Origin: Micractinium sp. NFX-FRZ
Taxonomy: Eukaryota; Chlorophyta; Trebouxiophyceae; Chlorellales; Chlorellaceae
DNA length: 50,838 nucleotides
Reading direction: 5' to 3'
Assembly: GCA_029339195.1 (NCBI GenBank)
Contig: JAPTJF010000450.1
Span: forward strand, 1 to 50,838
This document shows, piece by piece, positions 33,327-45,300 of the stretch. Numbering within the stretch: position 1 is the stretch's first letter; each line of letters opens with the position of its first letter. A program made the translations under genes and the position numbers. The notes beneath the pieces were generated by a model. That model worked only from the letters and a program-made list of their open reading frames with translations. It did not search any database and was not told the DNA's origin.

Positions 33327-35454
33327 TCAGCTTCCAAGTGCACCAATGCCCCCATCGCCAAGGGACCTGCCCATGCGCAAATCCAGCCCCAGATGGGCCA
33401 CAAAATCAATCATCTCCGCTTCATTCGGAACGTCGTTCCATGGCAGCTGCCCCTGCAGGCAGGCAGGCAGGCGAGGATGGGTGGGAAGGTCGAGGGGAGG
33501 GCAGGCTGGTTCAGGCGCTGGCCAGGGTTGCTGTGAGGTGCGGCGGCGAGCAGGTAAGCCCTTGTGGTGAGCAGATGCTGCCCAGCTTGCCTGCTGGCCC
33601 GACAACAATCAGGCATGAGGCCCGGCAGGGCCAGGGCGGGCAGGCAGGCAGGCAAGCGGGCGGCAGGCAGGCAGCTGGCAGGCAGGAAGCAGGCGGCAGG
33701 CAGGTTGCCGGCAAGTAAGCAGACACCCACAGTTTCCAGCCAAGCGGGCGGGCAAGCAGGGCAGGCAGGCAGACGCCCAGTGCGGTCAGGCTGGCAAGCA
33801 GGCGGTCAGGCAGGGCGGGCAGGCATTACGTCCAGGCTGGCAAGCAGGCAGGCAGTCAGGCAGGCAGGCTGCGTGCTCACCGTGGGTGCTCGCATCAGCC
33901 GCAGCGCTTCTCCCACCAGCTCCTGGTTTGGCACAACCGCGGGGCTGCCAGCTGGCACGGGCAGCTGCGTGGCAGCTGCGCTTGCAAGGTCCAGGACAGC
34001 GCAGTGCGGCAGGTGCAGGAGGGGCGGGCCCGGATCTGCTGCAAGTCCCGGCAGCGGGGGTTTGGGGGACACAGCTGACGAATGCCGCTGCGCTTGACAG
34101 GCGTGCTGTGCAAATGCGCTGTGCACGGCCAAGGCGTGCGGCTCTTGCACCAGCGCCGCTGGCGGCTGCATCTCTGCTGCTTGCTGCCGCATATGCACGG
34201 ATTGTGGCGGGTCAGGCAGGTGTGCAGCCGTGCTGACATGCACGGCAACTGGTGCTTGTTGCAGTTGCAGCACCTGTGCTATTGGCAGCTGTAGCACTGT
34301 TCTTTGCTGCTGCTGCTGCTGCGGCTGCGGCTGCGGCTGCGGCGGCTGCTGCCGCTGCTGCTGCTGCTGCTCAGGCAGGGTTGTGGCCAGGCTGACATGC
34401 AGCACAGCTGGCACCTGCTGGGACACCACGCTCGCCTGCCTCTCCCCTAATGCGGCCCCCCCACTCCCCTCTTCAACCTCTGCACACCGTTGTTTCTTGC
34501 GCCTGAGAGGTGGCGCCCGCTGCTGCCGCTGCCGCTCCTGCTGCTGTACAGGGAGCTCTTGTCGAACTTGCTGCTGCTGCTCCTGCTGCTGCTCACTGCT
34601 GTCGTTGCTCACAGCATCCTGCCCCCCTGCTGCCTCTTCACGCGCTGTCGCCTCGCCCCCCAGCTCCTCCTGCTGCTCGAGGGCCTGCTCCCGCTTCTTG
34701 CGCCGGCGGTGGCGGTGCCGCTCCAAACTGGCCCGGCAGGAGCGCCTGGACTCATCAAACGAGGCGATAGGGTGGAAGCGGCAGCACTGCACACAGGCCG
34801 CCAGGGCAGGGAGGGTCCAAACAGGTGTGGGAGGATTGTTGGCTGGCAGCTACCGGGTAGTTGCCACGTCGCACGCTGCTGGCTGCCCCTGCAAGGCGGC
34901 CTGCGACCTGTGCGGCGCTGCACGTGCAAAGCAGGGGAGCTCCTCTGCCCCCCTGTCTGGCCCCCAGGCAGCATGCGGCTGGCTTGACAGGGGGCCGGAG
35001 AGCCTACACAAGGCACAGCACAGCACAGCACAAGTGGCAGCCCCACATGAGTTGGAACCGCCTGTGCCGTGGGCCCTCACCTGCTGACAGAACCGGCACG
35101 TGCTGCCCTTTACGTCCACAGATGGAAGGGAGGCACACGTGGCGCACACCCGGTACTTCTGCATCCCCGGAGCGGTGGGCGGCAACGGAGGGTTTCAGGA
35201 CGGGGCTCCCATGGCCTCACAAGTTGTGCCAATAGCAAGTTGCATGCACCGAGTGCGCTGGGCTGCCCCATCAGGCGCTTTGAGGCCAACAATATAGATT
35301 TACCTACCTCGTTATAACCGGCCTCTGGGGTCCGGCTGCAACCCGAAACTCGGCAGCTGCCGGTGCTGTTGGTGGGCTGCCGCTCAGCGGCACCGCCGGT
35401 CCCGCCGGCGCCGCTGCCGCTGCTGGCTTCTGGCAGGGCGCTGCTGCGCGGCAT
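33327..35454 (-). CDS. SBP-box transcription factor, copy B
   Basis: Tandem paralogue of copy A. Four phase-0 exons: 35454-35308, 35158-35081, 34786-33881, 33452-33327; 418 residues. Exons 1 and 2 are 147 and 78 bases, exactly as in copy A, and introns interrupt the domain at the same places. Domain pieces: CRVSGC, KYRVCATC, RFCQQ, CCRFHPIASFDESRRSC, RHRHRRRKK. Zinc site 1 ends in Cys (C4) while site 2 is a normal C-C-H-C. Exon 3 carries a long poly-Gln/Leu/Pro region of activation-domain type. Exon 4 ends with PWNDVPNEAEMIDF and LGLDLRMG, echoing the copy A tail. All introns are GT-AG. The target genes are unknown. Confidence 0.85.
33625..33880. repeat. GGCA/GCAG repeat array in SBP-B intron 3
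   Basis: A long imperfect GGCAGGCA array; on the gene strand it is CTGCCTGC, pyrimidine-rich across most of the intron. Noncoding. Confidence 0.8.
34303..34376 (-). repeat. CAG-type coding repeat in SBP-B
   Basis: CAG/CAA and related codons encode Gln/Pro runs within exon 3. This in-frame triplet tract is likely to vary in length. Confidence 0.75.
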
Positions 35455-36356
35455 GCCGCAGCGCGCTGCACTTTCTGGAGCGAGTTTTCGTGCAGAAGAC
35501 TGGCGCCGCTGCGCGTTTGAAGTGGGCACGCCTCCTCAGATAGTCCTGTGGGCACGGCTTCTTGACCGTCTGAGGGCACGCAGCCCGCTGAAATGTGCGT
35601 GAACAGTCGAGTCCAAAGAAGAGGGCGTGGCGAACAGCTGGCTTGGGCCTGGGTGCGCCCAGGCCAATGACAGTACTGCCAGTGCTCTGGCGCGCGCCTC
35701 GCTGGGCCGCTCGCTGCATGGGCCGGGAGGCCACATCCAGGGCGGACGCTCGATCAAATTTTCTTCTTTATGGATCATCGGTCCATGGCCGCGTGTGGCC
35801 CACATGTTGGCGACCAAGTGTGCGCAGTTGCTACGGACACCCTGATGCCCCTCACCTCGCCAGCTGGCGACAAGGAACACTCACTCCACCCCCCCAATCG
35901 TATTCTTCACTTGACCTAGACTTCCTGTTCCCCTGACTTTCATTTGACGGCAGATGTTGCCCTGACGTGTCAGCTTTGTTGCTTGCCAGGATGCCCGCAC
36001 ACTGCCCCCCGCCCCACCGGCGCATCCTCCAGCCCAGGTAAGCTGCCATGGCATGCCCAGGCTGTAGTGTCTCTCCCCTGCAGGGACTCAACACTAACAG
36101 CCTTTCAGGGGCCGTCTGGCAAGGTGCAGAGATGCACCTGGGTGCACCATGACGGATCACCACTGCCCAACCGGCAGCAGCATAGGCACCCGAGATGCGG
36201 TCTGTGCCGCACCCCCGCCGTCTCCCCGGCCCGCCCCCTCCAGCTGGCAGCACAGCGTGCGCCCTCGCTTCACACGCGCACTCCAGTACAAATGTGGTTG
36301 GTCAGGTGCAATCCAGGGAGCAAGCAAGCACTAGCGGGCCAGTTGACCAGGCAAGT
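35455..36356. other. SBP-B upstream region and CAF-1 3' region
   Basis: No gene with recognisable motifs. It contains the promoter/5' UTR of SBP-B and the 3' UTR of the CAF-1 gene. I did not find a clear minus-strand TGTAA for the latter. 35760-35970 is comparatively AT-rich. Confidence 0.45.
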
Positions 36357-39300
36357 TCAGGCCTCCATCGGGCACGGCCCCGCCCCATCTGCCTCTGCAT
36401 GCCCCGCTGCTGCAGCAAGCGCAGCCAGCTGGTCCCGCGCGCCGCCGCTGCTGCCGCCATCGTCCGCCGCCAGCGCCGCCCTGCAGGCCTCGCTCCCCAT
36501 CAGCGCCGCCGCCAGCGATGCAGCCGCCTGGGCGGCCCCAGCTTCTGCGCTTCCTGCCTCGGCACCTCGGCCCGCCTGCACGCAGGCGGCCAGGCCGCTC
36601 GCCAGCTGTGGCTCACGGCACAGCTCTGCCAGCGAGGCGGCCACGGGGGCGCCACGTGGCGCCCACACCTGCTGCGACACCGTCATGCTGTCCCCCGCCG
36701 CCTCTGCCTCGGCAGCCGCCAGCGCAAGCACAGCAGCCTCCAGGCAGCGCAGGTATGCAGCGCGGCTGGCGGGCGGGGTGCTGGGTGCTGCCGCACCGGT
36801 GAGGAGCGCAGTGAGGATGCTGGCGGGCATGCCGGCCACCAACCGGGCCAGCACAGCGGGCTGGAAGACTGACACAAACTGCAGCTGCTCCGCCTGCTGC
36901 GCGCCGGCCTGGTGCTGCGCCTGCTCGCCACAGCTCCCATCAGCTGCCTCAATGTGCTGCAGCAGCACCCGCCAGAAGGGGTCAGAAGTGCCGCTGACGC
37001 AGTCAGGCACAGCCAGCGCCGGCATAAGGGAGGCTGCGCCGGCGGCAGTGGCAGCGGCTGCGCTGGCGCCCGCTGCTGTGGTGGTGACGAGGCGGCCGGG
37101 AGCGCGCAGCTCGGAGGGCGGGGCGTCGGGACGCAGCGCAGAGGGCACAGCCGGCGTGCCAGCGGCGCCCTGCAGCCGGGGCAGGGGCAGGAGTGCCTGT
37201 GGTTGGCAGATGCTGGCAGGCAAGCGGGGTGCACTGAGGTGCTGCCAACCCCATTGCTCCCAGGCGGCACCTGTTGGAGGCCCCAGGCATGGCATGAGGG
37301 CCGGGTGGGCATCGCCATTGCCCCCAGGATCTGCACATCCCCTAGTGTGGACTCAGGGCGCGCTGGAGTTGCCTCGGCTGTGTGGACTCCTCAGCTGACG
37401 GGCAGGCCTCCTTCAGTCGCAACCCCATTGCCACACACAGCCCCCTCCGCCTCACTCACCTTGGCTGTCAAATACCGATCCATGCCGCCCGCCGCCGGCG
37501 CTGCCTTGCTGGCCACCGGCGTCGGCTGCACCCCGCCAGCAGCCGCCACCGGCGCGCCGCCGGCTGCTCCGCCCTCGGGTGCCGCCTCAGCAAGGGGCGC
37601 GCCTGCCAGCAGGGCCTGCGCCGAGGGGCGCAGCACCCAGCCCGTCACCGTCCCCTTCCAGTCGGCCTGCTCCTTCAGGCAGTCGGCCACCCACTTCTTG
37701 GGTATCTTGCGGTCGGGGTGGGCCGCCAGGAAGAGGTCAGTGATCTGCCGGGGGCACAACAAGGAGGAGACTGATGGTGGGGTGTTCACTCAAAGCCCTC
37801 CTACCAGAGGCTCTGGCTCCAGCTCAGCTCAGCGCAAGCACCAGAGCGCTGCCCCCCCAACACCCCTACACCCCCGCACAAGCAGCGGCCAAACAGCACA
37901 CCCCTCTCTCTCAGCCAACCCTCCCGCTTGCCTGCCCCCCATGGCGTACCTTTGGTTTTGCATTGCGCGGCGCCCCCTGCACCATGCGCAGCAGCTGCGG
38001 CAGCAGATCATCGGGCCTCTCCGCCCGTGGCCGCCCCGCCCCCGACGGCTTTGCAGACTCGCCGCCGGCAGCCGCTCCAGCAGCAGCTGCAGGGGAGTGG
38101 CAGTGAGGAGGAGAACGCAGGAGAGTGGCAGTGAGGAGGAGAAAGGGCAGCAGCGTGGCACACATGAGCGGCGGTAGGGGGCAAAAGGTACCTGCCGGGG
38201 CGGGGGAGTGTGAGGGCTAGCCGTCTACAGCACACAGCACAGCACAGCACACAGCACAGCACACAGCACAGCACAGCATGTATCCGGCAAGAGGCAGACA
38301 CATCAGCCAGGCATGCCTGTCGTGCAACCATGCAGGCAGGCAGGGGAAGTGCGCTCAGCGGGTGCGCAGCTTGCCTGCGGGAGAGGCTGCCTTGGCTGCG
38401 CTGGCGGGGGCCGCGCCAGCCGGCTCTCCAGCCAGGTCCTCAGGCACGCCCAGCCGCAGGCCCGGCAGCAGCACCTCCGCTGCCAGCGCGCCCAGCAGGG
38501 AGACGTCGCCCTGCGGGCCGGGGACAAGGCGGGGTGCCAGGTGAGGTGAGGGCGGGCAGGGTGTCAGGTTAGGGCGGGTCGGGGTGCCCAGGTCGGGGTG
38601 CCCAGGTCAAGCCACGCCAGGGCAGGGTGCGGGTGTCGAGTCGAAGCACAGCTGGTGCGGCTGCCGTCCTCTGGGTGGGGCTGGCGTGTGACGCTCCCAA
38701 AGATAGGCCGATTAGCAGCAGCAGCAGCACCCGTGGCTAACATGTCCTGCCCCGTCCCTTTGCGCACGACACACAGCGGCTGCGGCGTGCCTGCAGGAAG
38801 CCGCCGGGCGCGGGCTGAACGTCACCGCCGATGGTGGGCAGGCGGGAGATGATGAGAGGCTTGCCCGCCCGCCGCGCCCGCTCCATCTGGGCCTCCAACT
38901 GCTGCATGCTCAGCAGGCGCTGTACGTCCATGCCTGACGCAGCCGCCGCGCCCTCGGGCAGACCTGCAGTGCACGTGTTTCAGCAAAGGTGGAGCTGGCA
39001 AGCCACGACACAGCACTCCACCAGTGCAGCTGCGTGCACACGCCTCTTACCTCTGCCTCCCATGCGCTGCTGCCTCCACAGCACCCAATGTGCCCCTGCT
39101 ACAGTCCAACTGAGAGCCCGCCCCCACCCAGTCCAGCCCTGCCAAACGCCTGCCAGGCCTTTCCTCACAATTCTGCCCAAATTTTTGATACAAACAGAAA
39201 TATCCACATTTGCTTTATTTTTACCAACCTATCCACGCTCAAGCCTGCTAGTAATGCAACTACCCCTGCCTGCCAACCCCATCCCCCACACTGCATATCC

Positions 39301-42300
39301 ACCTGTCCAAGCCTGAAAGCACAGTGCTCTGCATCCACACCCCCACCCACCTTCAGGCATGTCCACCTCCATGCCATCCAAATCCTCCACTCGAACACCC
39401 TCGTCCTCTGCAGCAGAAAGAAGGGCAGGGCAGGCTGGCAGCGGCGTCAGCGTGTGCAGCCCGGCAGGCAGGACATCAGGACCAGGCAGGCAGGCAGGCA
39501 GGCAGGCGGGCAGGCAGGCAGGCAGGTGGCACACAGGGCGGCCTCCCCAATCTGTGCGCAATGGCTGGCCCCACAGCCACCATGGCGCAGGACCACAGAC
39601 CGCTGCGCCCTCCCACCTGAGAGGTATCCGTCGGCGCAGATGAAGCTGTCCTGCTCCTCATCCTCCTCCCCGCCCGCCATCTCGCTCTCGTCGTCGCCGT
39701 CCGACAGCGAGCAGGCTGCAGCGTGGATAACGGGGGACATGGAGGTTGGAGCAAGCAGGCAGCGGCAGAGGCACGCCGCACTCTGGGTTCAAAACACAGA
39801 CTCCCATGAGAGCCCCGGCATGGAGTGTTCTTTCTTGCCGCCATTGGGCACCGAACCGGTTCCTCTACTTCACAAACAAGCACTCACCCTCCTCTGCCCA
39901 GTCCAGGTCGCTCATGACCTCATGAATAAGAGATCCTTCAACCCACTCACAAAACCGACCCACACACTTCCATTGCACCTCCACCCGTGAGGAACGCGTC
40001 TACAAGAACCCCTTTAGAGCACTCACCGTCCTCGGGCTCCTCAGCCCAGTCCAAGTCGCTCATCACCTCGTAGTCCAGGGCATCGTCACGACCCAGGAAG
40101 TTGCGGGGGCGCACCGCGGGGCTGCGGGGTGGGCAGGCGGGGGGCACGGGCCGGGGGGAAGGGGGGTGGTTGGTGGAGGCGGGGCAGGGGACGCTGGCAA
40201 GGGAGATGCCTGGTGCAGGGGGACCAGCGCAAGGGGCAGGCTGTCAGCTGCGAGGCATCGCCAAGCAGGCGCCGCCACCACGCAGCCTCCCTGCGCCCCC
40301 CTTGGCAACCTGGGAGCTGTAGGGCAGGGTGACGCGTCGATAAGCACCGCCCTGCCGCCACCCGGCCTCCCCCTATGCCCAACATGCTCGTCAGCTCGCA
40401 CCTGGGGGTGGCGGAGCCGTAATAGGGCGGGCGCTTGGAGTCGGCTGGGAACCAGAGGAGCTTGCGGCGCCACGTCTTGATGGCCGCCACGTCAGCGCCG
40501 CCCTCCTGCAGGCAGGCAGAAGCACAGGGGCAGGCGCAGGGGAGACACGCTCGACCGGTTGCAGAGCAACCCGCAACCTTCCGCTGCAGAGGGTCACTTG
40601 GTACAGCAGTAGCCCGAACATTACAATAGAGTGCTGAACACCAGCCTCCCCACACACCTGCAGCTTGTCCAGGCGCGCCTGGGCCACTTGTTGAGCATCC
40701 GACCGGCGGGCCCAGCTGGGGGGGAGCCCCTTTGGGCCAGGCTGCAGGTAGGTGGGCGGGGGGAGGGGGCAGTAGGCAGGGCAGCGGGTAGGTGAGGAGG
40801 CAGCTAGGTTTCGGGAGCCGGCAGGCAAACAGCATATCAATCAATGTGCCACCTCCATGCAGGCAGCCACAGCAGCGCAATGCGGCTGCCTGCGACATGA
40901 GGCGGCACTCCTGGCAACACCACGTACGTGCGCCGCCGCCTCCCGGCGCCGCCTCCTCATGCCTTGCACCAGCTGCTGCCACGCAGCCTGCGCCTGCTCC
41001 ATGCTAAAGGGCTGCCCGGAGGCAGCGTCCATCGCCTCAGCAGCCGACGGCTGGGGCGGCAGGCTGCAGGGGATAGGGGCGGAGTGGCAGCAGGCACGGG
41101 CAGCAGTCAGATAGCGGCAAGTGCAGCGGGGACAGGGGCAGCCGCACGGAGCTAGGCAGGCAGGCAAAACTCATGCAGGTGCACACTTGCACTTCTCATG
41201 GCAAACGTCTTTGTGTGTCCCGCTATCGTCCCCCACAGATTATGCCCAGCGTGACCCCAGCATGACCCCAGCGTAACCTCAGCATGACCGCCCCCCAGTA
41301 TTGCCTGCCCCGCACCCACCCCACCCACCCGTCTACCCCACACACCTGCGCAGCTGGCTCCCCTCCGGCTTTAGGAAGAGCTCAAAGTAGCCCCGCTCCC
41401 GCTTGCTGGCTGTGGCAGCTCCGGCACCACCACCGCAACCTCCGCCGCCACCTTGTTGCGACTGCTGTTGGCTGGCCACGGCACTGCCGCCGCCGCCCAA
41501 CTGCGACTGCTGCTGCTGCTGGCTGGCGGGCCCCGTCGCGCGATCGGGGCTGGCCTCGCTGCCGGCGGCTGCGGCGGCTGCCGGGCGGCTGGGAGCGGCC
41601 TTGGGCTGGAAGAAGGATTTGAACTTGTTGACGCTCTTCTTCAGGGCATCGGGGTCCTTGTAGCCAATCTTCTTGGCCTTGCTCTCCTGCAGTGAGGAAG
41701 AGAGATAAGTGAAAGCAGGAGGTAAGGGGATGGAGGGAAAGGAGGGCGAGTGAATGGGCGATAGGAGAGAGAGGAGGTGGGGAGAGGGAGGGAGGGAGGA
41801 GACAGGGCGGGGCTGGGTGGATGGAGGGGCGCGGCTTGGGTGAGTTAAAGGGGCGCGGTGGGAGGGGCGAAGGTTGGGTTGGGGTTGACAGCGCGGCCGG
41901 CCGTGCAGTGGGCACGTGCTGGGCGGCATCTATGCAGGTGAGCGCCTGCCTGTCTCCTTGCTGTTGCAGGGCGCCAGGTCTGCCACCTGGCACTTTAGCC
42001 ATTCCACAATGTGGCCAGACATGTGCACGGGCGTGCCCAGCAGGGCAACGACCTGGCAGTCGCACCCACCTCCGCCTTGCGCTCCTTCTCCGCCTCCTTC
42101 TCAGCCTGCAGCGGGGCACGTAGGATGGCACAGGCAGGTGAGTGTGGGGTGGGCACAAGATCGGCTGGCTTGCTGTGCCTTGCTCACTGCTGTTACCACG
42201 CCTTCAGGAGCAGCTAGCTGGCGGCGGCCGCCACAGGCGGAGCTGTGCATCCGCTCACACCTTGCAGGCCCGGCAGCAGCCCAACGCTGCTGTGCCCTGC

Positions 42301-45300
42301 AAAATCCCACCCCTCCCACCTTCTGCTTCTCCTTCTCCGCCTCCTTCTCCGCCTTGGCCCGCTCCCGTTCTGCGTCCTTTTCGGCCTGCAAAGCGGCCAG
42401 AAGCCAGCAGTGCACGGTTTGTGGGAAGATGCAGATGCGCAGTGCGGGAGGAGGTGCAGTCCAGGGCCAAAATGGGGGAAAGCAAAGCAGCCCACACCGC
42501 CTGCATGCCTCCTGGCACATGCTCCGACATACTGCTTCTGCGGTCACCTGGCCAGGCTAGCTGCTGGCCTGGTGTGGGCAGAGCCCTGATGCAACCTTGG
42601 CGCCCGCCCCCGCAAGGCGCCCCTCCCCCGAGCCGCCCCTCCCCACTCCCTCCATCCCTCTCCCAACCTTGAGTCGCTCCTTCTCTGCAGCCGCGGCCGC
42701 CTTTTCCGCCTCCTTGGCAGCAGCGGCAGCCGCCCGCTCCGCCTCCTTTGCAGCCTCCTTCTCAGCCTGTGGGGCAGGCAGGTGCCGGGGCATAGCGGGC
42801 AGGTCAGGCGCGGACCAAGGGGTTGGTAAGCAGCCGCCATGTTGATAGCCCTCTGTGGCACACGCACCGGGGGGGACATCTCACCGTGTCCCCACATCTG
42901 CCCACCAATAACGCCATCACATTCATTTTAGCAGGGACAGTTACTGTAAGCCCCCTGTCACCTTCTGCTGCGCCTTCTCCTCAGCGGTGAGCCCCGGCTT
43001 GGAGGCGGAGGCGGCCCGCTTGGCGGCCGACTTGGCCGCCGCCGCTTCCAGCTCCGCCTGCTGCTCCTCCTCGATCTGAGGCAGTGTCTGCAGGCGGCAC
43101 AAGTTCGTGCAAATGGCAAGGAAGGGTGGGTGAATGCGCTGCGGGACAAAAGGGTGGTGTGGGAGGGAGGGAGCCCGCTGCTGCTCCTCGATCTGAGGCA
43201 GCGTCTGCAGGGCAGCAGTGGTGCACACGTGTGGGGAAAGTTCGGGAGACAGGATGGGCGCAAATTGTTGGAGAGTGGAGGGCAAGCTCGGTGCTGAGGC
43301 AGCGACAGCTGCAAATGGAAACGGCTGTCCAAAGTGCTCTCAAGGCGGAGCCCGGTCATGTGAGAAGTGCTCTCAAGGCGGAGCCCGGTCATGTGAGAAG
43401 TGCTCTCAAGGCAGAGCCCGGTCATGTGAGAAGTGCTCTCAAGGCGGAGCCCGGTCATGTGAGAAGTGCTCTCAAGGCGGAGCCCGGTCCGCCTTGCTAG
43501 CCCACGCGCAACTGTGCTCCCGTCAGCAGCCACGCACCCGCGCCTTCTGCAGGGCATCCAGTGCCTTGCAAAGCTTGGGAGCCGCAGCGCCCTCGCCGTG
43601 CGAGCGCACCAGGCCCAGCGCGGCCAGCACAGCGCCCAGCCGCTCCTGCGCGCGTGCGGCACGCTTCTTGGCGGCCTGGGCGGCGGGGCGCTGCTCCTTG
43701 GGCAGATGCTGCAGGGAGGGCGGGGAGGAGGGCGTGGGGACGCAGGGTGGGGAAGACTGGGACATGGGGAAATGTGCATGTGTTGCCAATGCAGGCAGGC
43801 TGTGCAGGGTCCGGTGGGCCAGCAGCGGTAGGCAGGCACAGCCAGTGCAAGAGAGGCAAGCAACACGTGACAGGGCGTCTGTGTGGGCGAGCAGGCAGGC
43901 CGGCAGGTGGCCAGCAGCAGCGACAGGGAGGGAGGCAGGCCGGCAGCTGGGGCAGCAGCAGCGCCAGTGAGGCAGGCAGGCATCCGAGTGCCTGCCCACC
44001 TTCTGATCGCGCAGCTCCCACTGCCACATCCGGCTGGGTGCATCGTCCTCCAGAGCATCCACCATGGCAAGGCCGCCTGCGGAAATGGGGACACGAGGCA
44101 CAGACAACACACATACGAATGCATGTGTGTCAGCATGAGGCTGGTTGTGTCTTCTCCAGAGCGCCCGCCTTGGCAAGGGCGCCTGCACGAGAGCACGAAG
44201 AAAGTGCCGATGCTGGGCAGCTCCCTGCCTATCAAGCGCACGCTAGTCCCCAAAGCCCACTGCGCTCACCGTCCTTGGGGCCGTGGCTCTTGCGGGACGC
44301 CATGTCGATGACGCGGCTGCAGGCGGGACCAGGGCGGGGTGACAGTGGGGAGCGGGGTGAGGAAGGACAGCACAAGTGCCGCGGCACGCCGTGACACGCT
44401 GTGACACGCTGCGACTCCCAACGCTGCTGCCGGCAGCCGCTCCCTGGCCCCAGGCAAGCGTGTGGTGTACACCGGCCACCTCCTTGATCCTCCTGGCTGC
44501 CGCCGGCCCCACCCCCGCATGCAGGCACAGCCTCTGCTGGTGTCCGGCCGCGTGCATTCTTCAAACAGCAGCTGACAGCTGGCAGCTGACAGCTGGCGCA
44601 CCACTCTGACCTGCGCAGCACAGACTCCTGGAGCGCCGCCTCGCTGTCCGGCTGGCGGAACAGCGGCAGCAGCGCGCCCAGCAGCTGCGTCAGCGGCAGG
44701 CGCTGCCCCGCCAGGTGGCACGCCAGGCGGGCGTCGCTAAAGGGCTGGCGCTCGGCGGCGGTCGCAGCGGGGGCCTCGGAGGCACCGCCGTCGGCAGCGG
44801 CAGCGGCCGTGGTGGGCAGGGGGTGCAGGGGCGCGGCCAGGCCTCGCTCCTGCAGCGCTGCCACCTCAGCCTCCAGCTCAGCAACCAGAGCCGCCTTCTG
44901 CTCTGCCGAAATAGCGCGCGGCTGGGCTGGCGTCTTGGCTGGCGGCTTGGCGGCTGTGCCGGCGGCGGGCGAGGCATCGGTGGGGGCGGGCGCGACGGCG
45001 TCGGCAGCAGCGGGCGGCGCCACGTCCACGCCCGCAGCTGCGGGCTTGACTGCTGCTGCGGGGGTGGTTGCGTCGTCAGCAGCCAGCACGGGCTCTGCTG
45101 CTGCCTCAGCTGGTGCTGCTGCCAGCTCAGCAGCCGGCTTTGCGGGCTTGCTGGAGGCAGCAGTGGCAGCACCCGGCTCGGGGGCAGCGACAGCAGCACC
45201 TCGCTGCTCCTGCTGCTCTCCATCTGCCACCTCTGCCTCCTCTCCGTCCACATCCATTGCCTCCTGCCCCTCGCCGCCTTCTGCCGGCGTGCCGGCTGGC

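Noticed and set aside
33511..33730. Leu/Pro/Ala/Cys repeat ORFs over the GGCA array
   Set aside because: Low-complexity translation of a tetranucleotide repeat in SBP-B intron 3.
43218..43500. Repetitive Cys-rich peptide (KCSQGGARSCE units)
   Set aside because: Plus-strand translation of the 33-bp minisatellite, which lies inside a CAF-1 intron. There is no start context, domain or neighbouring exon.
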